Below are positions 1 through 8,740 of a stretch of DNA of 64,000 nt, in pieces. Position numbers and translations under genes: made by a program. The stretch covers positions 1 through 64,000 of the forward strand of contig NZ_JBJXRG010000002.1 in the NCBI RefSeq assembly GCF_046254955.1, read 5' to 3'. The stretch is from Qipengyuania_C sp046254955. Its GTDB lineage: Bacteria; Pseudomonadota; Alphaproteobacteria; Sphingomonadales; Sphingomonadaceae. How positions within the stretch are numbered: the stretch's first letter is position 1; every line of letters begins with the position of its first letter. The notes beneath the pieces are model-generated. The model worked only from the letters and a program-made list of their open reading frames with translations, was not told where the DNA came from and ran no database searches.

Positions 1-72
1 GGCGCCGGGATCGCAGGCAACACCGGCGATGACCGCGTCACCGCACAAATCGGCTTCGCAATCGGGTTCTGA
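1..72 (+). CDS. C-terminal end of a probable outer-membrane beta-barrel protein (cut by window edge)
   Basis: Only the last 23 residues are present, read in frame from base 1 and stopping at TGA 70-72. The tail alternates small and hydrophobic residues and ends in Gly-Phe, and a terminal Phe is the usual insertion signal of Gram-negative outer-membrane barrels. The rest of the gene lies outside the window, so neither the family nor the start can be judged. An open frame this short could also occur by chance. Confidence 0.35.
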   Translation, partial: GAGIAGNTGDDRVTAQIGFAIGF

Positions 73-167
73 GGAGGGGAGGCGGCGCGGATTGCTTGAT
101 TGCCGATCCGTGCGCCTTGCCATTCGGCGCGTTTTGCGCGACTTCTCCCGTCAGGTGGGAGTAGATC

Positions 168-971
168 ATGGTCACAATCTGGCATCGGGTTCGCAAAGGC
201 GTTTCGGGCATCGGCGATACCGAATGGGCGCTGTTGCTGTTCGAGACGGTCGGAATCGTGCTTGGCGTGCTGCTGGCAGTGCAGGTTGGCACCTGGATCG
301 AGGACCGCAAGGAAGCGCGTGAGCAGCGTGAACTGGTCGAGCGATTGTTCGAGGAATCGCAAATGGCGATCCCAATAATTCGTGGTCAGATCGGATTTTT
401 TGAACGACCGAAGGAGAGACAAGTTGAAGCGCTTGACCAGCTGATCAATAGAGGCTCGTGTCCAGGACGAAGCGGCTGGGGCGCGCTTGCTAACACGCAA
501 TTTTTTCCCCCGCTTAATCCACCCTCAACGGCTTATGACGAGATGGTCGGCGCGGGAGGCCTCGGCCGCCTGAGAGATCCCCAAGTGAGGAATGCCGTGA
601 GTACATTTCACGGTGGCCTCGCCCAATTCACTCAGCAGCAGGAGTTCTTCCGCAGCATTAACGTTGAAGAAGGCGCTTTGTTCAATGACAAGTTTCCTCT
701 TAGTTTTGATCCCGAGACTGCCGAAGTGGGCATCGGAGATGAGGGCTACGATGCGCTTTGCGAAGATGACGAAATCAGGATGCACATGCTTTCTGCCTTC
801 CGCTCTTCGCATGTGTTGAATAGCGCGCGCGAGGAATTGATGTCAGCCGCGATCAGAATGTGCGTTTTGCTGGGTGATGAAGTCGGCCGCGAATGCGTTC
901 CAACCTTCGGCGAGCCGCTCACTCAAGAGCAAATCGCTGCGGCAAGAGGCCAGGACCGGGAGAGCGAATAG
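168..971 (+). CDS. Hypothetical inner-membrane-anchored protein
   Basis: A 267-residue protein with one clear hydrophobic segment near residues 21-43, followed at once by a charged helix rich in Glu/Arg (residues about 44-65) and then a soluble domain of about 200 residues with no motif I can name. The layout resembles small alphaproteobacterial proteins with a single N-terminal membrane anchor and a cytoplasmic or periplasmic helical domain. Four Cys residues lie in the soluble part. A weak GGTGGGAG stretch precedes ATG 168. The gene stands alone between the truncated barrel gene and the helicase. No function is assigned. Confidence 0.7.
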   Translation: MVTIWHRVRKGVSGIGDTEWALLLFETVGIVLGVLLAVQVGTWIEDRKEAREQRELVERLFEESQMAIPIIRGQIGFFERPKERQVEALDQLINRGSCPGRSGWGALANTQFFPPLNPPSTAYDEMVGAGGLGRLRDPQVRNAVSTFHGGLAQFTQQQEFFRSINVEEGALFNDKFPLSFDPETAEVGIGDEGYDALCEDDEIRMHMLSAFRSSHVLNSAREELMSAAIRMCVLLGDEVGRECVPTFGEPLTQEQIAAARGQDRESE

Positions 972-1112
972 TCGAATTCCTTTGACTTTTTGCAGTGCAG
1001 CATCCACATGGCGCTCGAACGAAGCGCGCTAGCCAGCGTGAAGCGGCGGAAAAAAATCAAAATCATCCGCCCGGCCGCGACTTCGACGATTTCCAAGAGA
1101 CTTCCCTTTTCA

Positions 1113-1191
1113 CGCGGGTCGTTTTGACACCCGCGCCGCGCGAGCTGTGACTCTGCGCGCCGCATATATTGCGAGTTTAACACTCTATAAT
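1113..1191 (+). promoter_or_regulatory. Candidate promoter/leader of the DEAD-box helicase
   Basis: A consensus -35 hexamer TTGACA lies at 1124-1129, inside a 7-bp inverted repeat (CGCGGGT 1113-1119 with ACCCGCG 1129-1135). The -10 position 17 nt downstream is poor (GTGACT). A second feature is a TATAAT at 1186-1191 that overlaps the helicase start codon. No Shine-Dalgarno sequence is visible before ATG 1190. The assignment rests on motif matches only. Confidence 0.3.
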
Positions 1192-2590
1192 GACTACTAC
1201 TTTTGATTCTCTCGGGCTGTCGCAGCCCGTGCTCCAGGCCCTCGATATGAAGGGCTATAGCGAACCCACGCCGATCCAGGCGCAGGCAATCCCGGCTGTA
1301 CTCGACGGGCGCGACCTCATGGGTATCGCCCAGACCGGTACCGGCAAGACTGCGGCTTTCATGCTGCCAGCTATCGACCGGCTGCGCGCTGCCGATCGTC
1401 AAACCCCATTCAAGAGCTGCCGCATGTTGGTGCTCGCGCCAACGCGCGAACTGGCCGGGCAGATTGCCCAGGCAGCCAAGGAATATGGCGCATTGGCGGG
1501 CCTCAAGGTTCACTCGATCGTCGGCGGGACCTCGGTCAACAAGGATCGCAACAAGCTGCACCGCGGCACCGATATCCTGGTCGCCACGCCGGGCCGCCTG
1601 ATCGACCTGATCGACCAGCGCGCCTTCCGTCTCGACGGTGTTGAGATCCTCGTGCTCGACGAAGCCGATCAGATGCTCGACCTTGGCTTTATCCACGCTC
1701 TGCGCAAGATCAGCGAGCTGGTCCCGGCCGAGCGGCAGACGCTGTTCTTCAGCGCCACCATGCCCAAGCAGATCAAGGAATTGGTCGGCAAATATTGTCG
1801 CAACCCGGTCCATGTGAGCGTGACCCCATCTGCCACGACCGCTGAACGCATCGACCAGTATCTTTTCATGGTCCAGCACGAGGAGAAGCAGGCTCTGCTC
1901 GAGCTCATCCTCTCGCAGCGCCACGAAGTACCCGGCAAGTTCGAGCGCGTGCTGATCTTCACGCGCACGAAGCACGGCGCTGATCGTGTGGTGAAGAAGC
2001 TGAGCCAGAAGGGCATTCCGGCTAACGCGATCCATGGCAACAAAAGCCAGCCGCAGCGCGAACGCGCGCTCGCCGAGTTCAAGAAGGCCAAGACGCCGAT
2101 CTTGGTCGCGACTGACGTTGCCGCGCGCGGGATCGATATCCCGGGTGTAAGCCACGTGATCAATTACGAGCTGCCCAATGTGCCCGAGCAGTATGTCCAC
2201 CGCATTGGCCGGACGGCGCGTGCCGGGGCAGACGGTATTGCAATCGCATTCTGCGGCGAGGACGAACGCGCTTATCTCAAGGATATTCGCAAGACGACCG
2301 ATGCCGAATTCGAACGCTTGCCGTTGCCGGAGAACTTTCGCGCAGTGGTTGAAGGCGTCGGCCCGACCAAGCCGCCGCCCAAGCAGCAGCGTCAGCGCGT
2401 CAACCCGAAGCCCAAAGGTGCTCGTCCGCAAGGCGATACGCCGCAAGGAAACCGCTCCAAGCGCAAGCATCCGTCGCGCAAGGGTAAACCGGCGCACGCT
2501 GGCCAGGGTAATCCCGGCGGCGGCAATCGCCGGGGCGGCAATCGTCGCGGTGGTAAGCCAGGAAATGCACCGCGCGCTGCCCAGGGGTAA
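1190..2590 (+). CDS. rhlE: DEAD-box ATP-dependent RNA helicase (RhlE-like)
   Basis: A 466-residue helicase with the superfamily 2 motifs in order: an F-x-x-L start and Q-motif PTPIQ (26-30), Walker A AQTGTGKT (47-54), PTRELA (84-89), TPGR (about 133-136), DEAD (157-160), SAT (188-190), an ARGID motif and HRIGRTAR in the second RecA domain. After about residue 395 comes a basic Pro/Gly/Arg/Lys-rich tail, typical of RhlE/RhlB-like proteins that bind RNA non-specifically. Family members unwind short RNA duplexes in ribosome assembly and RNA decay, often at low temperature. ATG 1190 keeps the complete N-terminal Q-motif region although it has no obvious ribosome-binding site. The exact subfamily (RhlE versus CsdA) is not certain. 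Confidence 0.93.
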   Translation: MTTTFDSLGLSQPVLQALDMKGYSEPTPIQAQAIPAVLDGRDLMGIAQTGTGKTAAFMLPAIDRLRAADRQTPFKSCRMLVLAPTRELAGQIAQAAKEYGALAGLKVHSIVGGTSVNKDRNKLHRGTDILVATPGRLIDLIDQRAFRLDGVEILVLDEADQMLDLGFIHALRKISELVPAERQTLFFSATMPKQIKELVGKYCRNPVHVSVTPSATTAERIDQYLFMVQHEEKQALLELILSQRHEVPGKFERVLIFTRTKHGADRVVKKLSQKGIPANAIHGNKSQPQRERALAEFKKAKTPILVATDVAARGIDIPGVSHVINYELPNVPEQYVHRIGRTARAGADGIAIAFCGEDERAYLKDIRKTTDAEFERLPLPENFRAVVEGVGPTKPPPKQQRQRVNPKPKGARPQGDTPQGNRSKRKHPSRKGKPAHAGQGNPGGGNRRGGNRRGGKPGNAPRAAQG

Positions 2591-2685
2591 CTTCCTGCTG
2601 CCAAGTAGCGAATAGCTCCTGACAACGGCATGGTTGGCAAGCGCGTTGCTTGCCGCCATATCCCCCGCACAGCAGGAGCATTCGC

Positions 2686-4050
2686 ATGGCCGACCAGGAT
2701 TCCGAAAACTACGACTACGACCTTTTCACCATCGGGGCCGGCTCGGGCGGCGTGCGCGCCAGCCGCGTTGCCGCCGCGCATGGTGCGAAGGTGGCAGTGG
2801 CCGAAGAGCACCGGGTTGGCGGAACCTGTGTCATCCGCGGCTGCGTACCCAAGAAGATGCTCGTTTACGGCGCGCACTTCGCCGAAGATCTGAAGGATGC
2901 GCGCAATTTCGGCTGGTCGACCGATGATATCGAGTTCGACTGGATTACGCTGCGCGATAACGTGCTCAACGACGTGGATCGTCTCAACGGGCTCTATGAA
3001 GAGACGCTCGAGAACCACAATGTCGAGATTTTCCATGAGCGGGCAGAACTTGTTGGACCGCACGAGATCAGGCTCGCCAGCGGCAAGACCGTCACCGCGA
3101 GATACATCCTGATCGCGACCGGCGCGCGTCCGCATGTCCCCGAATTCGAGGGCTCCGAGCACGCCATCACCTCCAACGAAGCCTTCCATCTCGACGAAAT
3201 TCCGAAGAAGATCATCATCGCCGGCGGCGGCTATATCGCCAATGAGTTCGCCGGTATTTTCAACGAGTTCGGAAGCAAGGTCTGCCTCGTCAATCGCGGC
3301 GACCAGTTGCTGCGCAGCTATGACGAAGCTTTGCGCGATCGTCTGCTGCAGATTTCGATCATTAAAGGCATCGAATTCAAGTTCAACACGGTATTCAAGT
3401 ACATCAAGCCGTGTGACGATGGTGGCTTCCATGTGAAGCTTTCGGACAATGACGAAGAGATTGTCGACCTGGTCATGTTCGCGACCGGACGTGTGCCCAA
3501 TGTCGAAGGCCTGGGCCTTGGCAATGCAGGAGTCGAGCTGGGCGAAAAGGGCGAAATCAAGGTAGACGAATTCTCGAAAACCAATGTCGACCACATCTAT
3601 GCGGTGGGCGATGTGACCGACCGTGTGCAGTTGACCCCCGTCGCGATCCGCGAAGGGCAGGCCTTCGCCGATAGTGTGTTCGGCGATGTCGAGCCCTATG
3701 CGGTCGACCATTCCTGCATTCCCAGCGCCGTGTTCAGTCATCCGCCGATTGCAGCGGTGGGCCTCACCGAAGGCCAGGCGCGCAACTCATTGGGCAATAT
3801 CAAGGTTTACCAGTCGGACTTCCGGCCGATGAAGAACGTGCTCGCGGGTCGCAACGAGCGCTCGCTGTTCAAGATGGTCTGCGATGCAGCGAATGACCGG
3901 ATCGTGGGCATCCACATGATCGCGCCCGAGGCTGCTGAAATGATGCAGGCTGCTGCTGTGGCAGTGAAGGCCGGGCTGACCAAGGCCGATTTCGATGCCA
4001 CAACCGCGATCCACCCGACCATGGCCGAGGAGCTCGTACTCTTGCGCTGA
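2686..4050 (+). CDS. gor: Glutathione-disulfide reductase
   Basis: A 454-residue FAD/NADPH oxidoreductase that reduces glutathione disulfide in the cytoplasm. FAD-binding IGAGSGG lies at residues 16-22 and the redox disulfide is C48-V-I-R-G-C53. IIAGGGYIANEFA is the NAD(P)H Rossmann motif, ATGRVPN and the YAVGDV FAD motif follow, and the protein ends with the dimer-interface HPTMAEE carrying the catalytic His. CVIRGC rather than CLNxGC separates it from dihydrolipoyl dehydrogenase. ATG 2686 is chosen because AGCAGGAG sits 7-8 nt upstream; an in-frame ATG at 2650 would add 12 unconserved residues. It stands downstream of the helicase and is probably transcribed alone. Confidence 0.95.
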   Translation: MADQDSENYDYDLFTIGAGSGGVRASRVAAAHGAKVAVAEEHRVGGTCVIRGCVPKKMLVYGAHFAEDLKDARNFGWSTDDIEFDWITLRDNVLNDVDRLNGLYEETLENHNVEIFHERAELVGPHEIRLASGKTVTARYILIATGARPHVPEFEGSEHAITSNEAFHLDEIPKKIIIAGGGYIANEFAGIFNEFGSKVCLVNRGDQLLRSYDEALRDRLLQISIIKGIEFKFNTVFKYIKPCDDGGFHVKLSDNDEEIVDLVMFATGRVPNVEGLGLGNAGVELGEKGEIKVDEFSKTNVDHIYAVGDVTDRVQLTPVAIREGQAFADSVFGDVEPYAVDHSCIPSAVFSHPPIAAVGLTEGQARNSLGNIKVYQSDFRPMKNVLAGRNERSLFKMVCDAANDRIVGIHMIAPEAAEMMQAAAVAVKAGLTKADFDATTAIHPTMAEELVLLR

Positions 4051-4118
4051 TCGGCGTTCAGCATCCGCTCATTAGATGAGGCGAGAATATTGCGCTCAAT
4101 TGATGCAAGGTCGATTCC

Positions 4119-4970
4119 ATGCGTATTTTCAATCTGTTGCCACTCATCGCGCTGTCCTGTGCTGCCTGCAGCCAAGGCAATGAAGGGGCCGCAGCGAGCG
4201 GCCCGACCGAATATGCCACGCAGACCCAAGCGCCCACTCCTGATTACAAGGCGCTGATGGCCGAACCTCGTCTCGGCGACGGAAGCTGGGTCCGCCGCGA
4301 TGGGAGCCCGCCATTGCCTTCAAATGCCATGGAGATCGGCCAGGCCTGGTATGACCGGCTGGAGGCACGCAACGCGCTGCTTGGTGCAGGCTTCGGAGGC
4401 AAGGGCCCGGATGGCCCGGTCAATATGCTCGACACGGGGATGACTGAAGCCGAGTTCCTCGCCTGGGTCGACGATAACGACTGGACGATCCCCCAGCACA
4501 TCACATTCAGCTTTGTACCGCCGATGAACCTTCCGGCGGTTTCGGATGCCGCGGATGGCGGAATCCGGATTTGGCCCGCATCAACCGCGCGCACCGGGGC
4601 CCAGAACGAGGCGTTGCTGTCGGGCCGGGTCGAGCTGCGCGATGGTTGCTTTTACGGGTCCGAAGGCTTCGGAACCCCGGATAAGCTGGCCTTCTTCCAC
4701 GGGGAGATCGGTCTCGATATCGATGACGAAGGATATTACATCCTGCGGGATCGCGTTTCCGGGCATGTGCGCGCGCGGCTTGGCGAAGATATGCATTGGG
4801 GCGGTCCGCCTTCGGCATATATCGATCCAGAGCTCGAAAAGGAGATCCAGGAACAATGCGGCCCGGGAGAGATCCTGGTAGTTGGTTCACCGGAATCGCG
4901 TGAGCGTTTCTACGCGCAATATCCGCATACCCGCGACCCCAATGTTCTCCCGTCACCGCCAAGCGAATAG
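4119..4970 (+). CDS. Hypothetical lipoprotein
   Basis: A 283-residue protein beginning with a short basic/hydrophobic signal (MRIFNLLPLIALSCAAC) that offers a lipobox-like Cys at position 14 or 17, followed by a Ser/Gly/Ala/Thr-rich linker to about residue 40. The body is acidic with many aromatic residues and no motif I recognise. It contains two further Cys near residues 176 and 247. It would be membrane-tethered and periplasmic. It stands between gor and the SDR gene with short spacers and could share a transcript with either. Its function is unknown. Confidence 0.7.
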   Translation: MRIFNLLPLIALSCAACSQGNEGAAASGPTEYATQTQAPTPDYKALMAEPRLGDGSWVRRDGSPPLPSNAMEIGQAWYDRLEARNALLGAGFGGKGPDGPVNMLDTGMTEAEFLAWVDDNDWTIPQHITFSFVPPMNLPAVSDAADGGIRIWPASTARTGAQNEALLSGRVELRDGCFYGSEGFGTPDKLAFFHGEIGLDIDDEGYYILRDRVSGHVRARLGEDMHWGGPPSAYIDPELEKEIQEQCGPGEILVVGSPESRERFYAQYPHTRDPNVLPSPPSE

Positions 4971-5024
4971 ACCCGTTGCTGCCTGCAACCCTTTGGCGTA
5001 GCCTACGTTCAAAGGGAGATTTAC

Positions 5025-6047
5025 ATGTCGGGAACAGTACTGGTCACAGGCGGGACAGGCTATATCGGCGGCGAAGTCATCGGGCAGCTGCTCGCCAAGG
5101 GCTATACGGTCCACACCACTGTAAGAAACAAGGCCAAGAGCGAGCCGGGGCTGCGCGAGCGCTGGAGTGATGCTGATGATCACCTCAAGGTGTTCCAGGC
5201 TGATTTGCAGAGCGACGAGGGCTGGGCGGAAGCGAACGCCGGTTGTGAGGGCGTAATCCACGTCGCCTCTCCCATCCCGATCAATGCACCCAAGAATGAG
5301 GACGAGCTGATCGTTCCGGCGCGCGAAGGCACTTTGCGGGCGTTGCGATTTGCGAGCGATGCGGGCGCAAAGCGGTTCGTCCAGACAAGTTCGATGGCAG
5401 CGATTGCCTATGGCCGCGACGACAAGGTCTACACCGTCGACGAAAGCGACTGGACCGACGTCAATCATCCCGATGTCTACGCTTACGTGAAATCGAAGAC
5501 GATTGCAGAACGGGCAGCGCGCGAATGGGTCGACGCAACGGGAACCGATATGGAATTCGTGTCTGTCAATCCATCGATGGTGCTGGGACCGGTTTATAGC
5601 GGGGATTTCTCCGCCAGTGTCGAACTGGTGAAGCAATTGCTCGACGGTTCGATGCCCATGGCACCGGATCTCGGTTTTGCCGTGGTCGACACCCGCGACA
5701 TCGCTGATCTGCATGTGCGCTGCCTGGAAGAGCCGGGCCTGGCCGGCGAGCGGTTCATGGCCGCCGGTCGCTTTATGAAAGCGCTCGAGATCGGTGAAGT
5801 GCTTCGAAATGGCTTGCCGGAAAAACAGGCGCGCAAGGTTCCGACCAGACGCATGCCTGGCTGGATGGTGTCGGTGTTGGCGTTATTCAATCCGGGCGTG
5901 AAGCAGATCAAGGCCGAGCTTGGCAAGACACGCAATGCCGATTCCTCGCACGCAAAGGAGCGCCTCGGTTGGAAGACTCGCGCCGAGGAAGAGACGATCC
6001 TCGATTGCGCCAAGAGCCTGATCGAGCACGGCGTGGTCAAGGTTTGA
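5025..6047 (+). CDS. Extended SDR, dihydroflavonol-4-reductase-like NAD(P)-dependent oxidoreductase
   Basis: A 340-residue extended short-chain dehydrogenase. The nucleotide-binding motif TGGTGYIG is at residues 8-15, the catalytic Ser region TSSMAA at about 121-126 and the active-site Tyr-x-x-x-Lys at Y154-V-K-S-K158, followed by the AE typical of the dihydroflavonol reductase/cinnamoyl-CoA reductase group. Bacterial members reduce aldehydes or ketones of uncertain identity, so the substrate is not predicted. AAAGGGAG ends about 8 nt before ATG 5025 and supports the start. The gene lies between a lipoprotein gene and a TspO-like gene, all in the same direction. Confidence 0.88.
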   Translation: MSGTVLVTGGTGYIGGEVIGQLLAKGYTVHTTVRNKAKSEPGLRERWSDADDHLKVFQADLQSDEGWAEANAGCEGVIHVASPIPINAPKNEDELIVPAREGTLRALRFASDAGAKRFVQTSSMAAIAYGRDDKVYTVDESDWTDVNHPDVYAYVKSKTIAERAAREWVDATGTDMEFVSVNPSMVLGPVYSGDFSASVELVKQLLDGSMPMAPDLGFAVVDTRDIADLHVRCLEEPGLAGERFMAAGRFMKALEIGEVLRNGLPEKQARKVPTRRMPGWMVSVLALFNPGVKQIKAELGKTRNADSSHAKERLGWKTRAEEETILDCAKSLIEHGVVKV

Positions 6048-6154
6048 GCTGTTCCCATGTGGAACGCCGCCAAGAGGCACGTTGCAGGCGCAAGCAGGGC
6101 CTGCCTATACCCGCAAGTGATCGAATCGCCTGCAATCCGGTTTCGGGGGACTGA

Positions 6155-6709
6155 ATGAACGTTCTTGCTTCGCGCGGACAACTTCGTGCCAGCTTCTTTC
6201 GCTGGGCCTTGCTGACAGTACCAGCTGTACTGCTGCTCGGCTTCCTGAGCGGCCGCGCCGCACCGGGCGGGGCAGAAAACCGCTGGTTCATGTCGCTCGA
6301 CATGCCCGACATCATGCCGCCGTTCTGGGCATTCCCATTGGCCTGGACAATTCTCTACCTCCTGATGGGTATCGCGCTGGCACTGGTATGCGCTGCGTGG
6401 GGCGCTCGCGGGCGCGCGATCGCCATCACCGCCTTCATCGTCCAACTGCTGGTCAACGTCACCTGGAATCCGGTGTTCTTCGGGATGCGCGACATCGAGA
6501 TGGCACTAATGATCATCGGCATTCTCGACTTGCTAGTGATCATCACCATCGTGCTGTTCTGGCGCGTGCGGCGTCTAGCTGCTTTGTTGCTGCTGCCTTA
6601 TCTCGCATGGATCCTCTTCGCGACGGTGCTCAACTGGCAGTTCCTCGAGCTCAATCCCAACGCCTCTTCGAGCGGAGATGGCAGCGCGGTCCAGCGGGTG
6701 GAGCTATAG
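6155..6709 (+). CDS. tspO: TspO/MBR-family tryptophan-rich sensory membrane protein
   Basis: A 184-residue polytopic membrane protein with five predicted helices. The core has the aromatic pattern of the TspO/peripheral benzodiazepine receptor family: PPFWAFPLAWTILYLLMG, then VNVTWNPVFFG, then LAWILFATVLNWQFLELNP. Alphaproteobacterial TspO proteins bind porphyrins and affect tetrapyrrole and photosynthesis gene control, which would fit an aerobic anoxygenic phototroph, but nothing here shows such a link. The first 30 residues form an extra hydrophobic segment before the conserved core. ATG 6155 follows a GGGGGACTG stretch. Confidence 0.88.
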   Translation: MNVLASRGQLRASFFRWALLTVPAVLLLGFLSGRAAPGGAENRWFMSLDMPDIMPPFWAFPLAWTILYLLMGIALALVCAAWGARGRAIAITAFIVQLLVNVTWNPVFFGMRDIEMALMIIGILDLLVIITIVLFWRVRRLAALLLLPYLAWILFATVLNWQFLELNPNASSSGDGSAVQRVEL

Positions 6710-6749
6710 GGGGTTGCCGCGGGGCGCCTCGATCTCCAAATACTCCATC

Positions 6750-6998
6750 ATGCAAAGTGAAAACCCCCTCGTCGCCGATCTCGTTAAACTCGCCAATGGT
6801 GCCGCGGGCACTTTTGCCGGCATGACGCGCGAGGCGCGCGAAGGCGCAAAAGAACGCCTGCGTGAAGCGGTTGGCGGAATGGATTTCGTCAGCCGAGAAG
6901 AATTTGACGCGGTCAAGGCGATGGCAGCGAAGGCGCGCGAAGAAGCGGAAGAGCTCAAGGCCCGCGTTGCGCAGCTGGAAGCGAAGCTCTCGAAATAA
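6750..6998 (+). CDS. UbiK/BMFP-like accessory protein
   Basis: An 82-residue protein with the architecture of the membrane-fusogenic YqiC/UbiK family: an N-terminal amphipathic stretch (ENPLVADLVKLANGAAGTFAG), a basic helix and a C-terminal coiled coil rich in Glu/Lys/Ala (residues about 52-82). UbiK is a trimeric accessory factor for late aerobic ubiquinone biosynthesis and binds membranes. The start at ATG 6750 matches the family N-terminus; earlier in-frame codons overlap the tspO end and encode an unrelated leader. recO follows within about 30 nt, so an operon ubiK-recO-leuB is plausible. Confidence 0.72.
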   Translation: MQSENPLVADLVKLANGAAGTFAGMTREAREGAKERLREAVGGMDFVSREEFDAVKAMAAKAREEAEELKARVAQLEAKLSK

Positions 6999-7025
6999 TC
7001 TTGCTGGCGCTGTAGGCGCTTGGCC

Positions 7026-7631
7026 ATGCAGCTTCGCGCACCCGCCATCCTTGTTGCCGCTCGCCCGCATGGCGAGACGGCGGTCGTGGCGCGTATGCTC
7101 ACCGAGCAGAACGGCCTGGTGGCGGGCTATGTCGCCGGGGGCAGGGGGCGGCAATTGCGGCCCGTAGTCATTCCCGGAAATCTCGTCGAGGCTGACTTGC
7201 GCGCCCGCTCTGACAGCCAGCTACCCTTCGCGCGGCTGGAACTTGTCACCAGTCGCGGACCCTGGCTGAGCGAACCTTTGGCCGCTGCAGCGATCAACTG
7301 GACCTGCGCGCTTACCGCCAGCGCCTTGCCCGAACGCAATGCCTATCCCGCGCTCTATCACGCGCTGGGCGGCTTGCTCGACGCGGTCTGCGGAGCGCCC
7401 TCGGCGCGTGGGTGGGCACCTGCGCTGGTCGCCTTCGAAAGCCTGATGCTGCGAGATCTCGGATATGGCGGCGGCGAAACGCGTCCGCAGGTAGCCAATC
7501 TATCGGAGGCCCTCGAAATTCTCGACCTCATGGAACCTCAAATCGCGCGCAACCTGCTTGCCGGGCATCAAAGCGATGTTATGGCAACGCGAGCGCTGCT
7601 GAGAGCGCGACTGGCACGGATGGAAGAATGA
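7026..7631 (+). CDS. recO: DNA repair protein RecO
   Basis: A 201-residue protein. The N-terminal OB-fold opens MQLRAPAILVAARPHGE and continues into the RecO pattern of ARMLTEQNGLVAGYVAGGRGR. The C-terminal helical domain follows. RecO anneals SSB-coated DNA and works with RecR to load RecA at gaps. The zinc-binding Cys cluster of some RecO proteins is absent. ATG 7026 is preferred to a TTG two codons upstream because the protein then starts exactly at the family N-terminus. The stop overlaps the leuB start in an ATGA arrangement (7628-7631), which suggests translational coupling. Confidence 0.93.
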   Translation: MQLRAPAILVAARPHGETAVVARMLTEQNGLVAGYVAGGRGRQLRPVVIPGNLVEADLRARSDSQLPFARLELVTSRGPWLSEPLAAAAINWTCALTASALPERNAYPALYHALGGLLDAVCGAPSARGWAPALVAFESLMLRDLGYGGGETRPQVANLSEALEILDLMEPQIARNLLAGHQSDVMATRALLRARLARMEE

Positions 7632-8686
7632 AGATTGCGCTCCTTCCCGGCGATGGGATCGGCCCCGAAGTTTCCGCGCAGGCGGTGCGCGTGCTCGAAG
7701 CGCTCGATTTGCCCGGTGTCGAAATGCGCACAGCCGATGTCGGCGGCATCGCCTTCCGCAATCACGGTCATCCGCTACCCAAGGAAACGCTCGACCTCGC
7801 GCGCGCTTCGGAGGCAATCCTGTTCGGTGCGGTGGGGGATCCGGCCTGCGACGATCTCAAGCGCGAGTTGCGGCCCGAACAGGCGATCCTGGGCCTGCGC
7901 GCTGAACTCGGCCTGTTCGCCAATCTGCGCCCGGCCAAGCTATTCGAAGGGCTGGAGGAGCTATCCACGCTGCGCCCAGAAGTGGCGAGCGCCATCGACC
8001 TGCTGATTGTGCGCGAACTGAACGGCGACGTCTATTTCGGTGCGAAGGGTATCGACACGCTGGAGAATGGCGAGCGCGAAGGCTGGGACCGGATGTCCTA
8101 CCGGACAAGCGAAGTGAGGCGGATCGCCGAGCTCGCATTTCGCGCGGCGCAGGGGCGCCGGGGCAAGGTCACCAGCGTCGACAAGGCCAATGTCCTCGAA
8201 ACCAGCCAGGTGTGGCGCGATACGGTGATCGAAGTCGCCAAGGACTTCCCCGACGTCGCGCTCGAACACATGTATGTCGATAACGCCGCGATGCAGCTGG
8301 TACGCGCGCCCGGCGCTTTCGACGTAGTGCTGACCGGAAACCTGTTCGGCGATATCCTCTCGGACCAGGCGAGCGTCTGTGTCGGTTCGATCGGATTATT
8401 GGCGAGCGCATCGCTCGGCGAACGGCGGACCGACCATGGCACTTTCGGCCTTTACGAGCCGATTCATGGCAGCGCGCCCGATATCGCGGGGAAGGATATC
8501 GCCAATCCGATGGCGATGATCCTTTCGGCCGCGATGATGCTGCGCCATTCCTTCGGCTGCGAAGCGGAGGCGGCACGGATCGAAGCGGCGGTTGCAAAGG
8601 CGCTCGGTAATGGCGTGCGCGGCGGCGATATCGGCGGTGAAGCAGGATGCCGCGAAGTCGGCGACGCGGTGCTCGCGCGGCTCTGA
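7628..8686 (+). CDS. leuB: 3-isopropylmalate dehydrogenase
   Basis: A 352-residue NAD-dependent beta-decarboxylating dehydrogenase of leucine biosynthesis, converting 3-isopropylmalate to 2-oxoisocaproate. It opens MKIALLPGDGIGPEV. The substrate-binding Arg region, a K-x-N region (DKANVLETSQVWR), the metal-binding GNLFGDILSDQAS and the adenine-binding YEPIHGSAPDIAGKDIANP are all present, and LeuB-type loop sequences separate it from isocitrate dehydrogenase. ATG 7628 overlaps the recO stop. A longer in-frame reading from 7412 is only a shadow of recO. No leuCD genes are in the window. Confidence 0.97.
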   Translation: MKIALLPGDGIGPEVSAQAVRVLEALDLPGVEMRTADVGGIAFRNHGHPLPKETLDLARASEAILFGAVGDPACDDLKRELRPEQAILGLRAELGLFANLRPAKLFEGLEELSTLRPEVASAIDLLIVRELNGDVYFGAKGIDTLENGEREGWDRMSYRTSEVRRIAELAFRAAQGRRGKVTSVDKANVLETSQVWRDTVIEVAKDFPDVALEHMYVDNAAMQLVRAPGAFDVVLTGNLFGDILSDQASVCVGSIGLLASASLGERRTDHGTFGLYEPIHGSAPDIAGKDIANPMAMILSAAMMLRHSFGCEAEAARIEAAVAKALGNGVRGGDIGGEAGCREVGDAVLARL

Positions 8687-8740
8687 AAAATGCGCTGAGA
8701 GTAACCTTGCGTTGACGTTTACCATATATCGCGCGAGGTC

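Noticed and set aside
923..2659. A 578-residue minus-strand open frame opposite the helicase gene
   Set aside because: It is antisense to a perfectly conserved helicase, has no recognisable domain, and long antisense frames are expected in GC-rich codon-biased sequence.
7412..7627. Upstream extension of leuB to 7412
   Set aside because: The extension overlaps recO in another frame; the conserved LeuB N-terminus begins at 7628.
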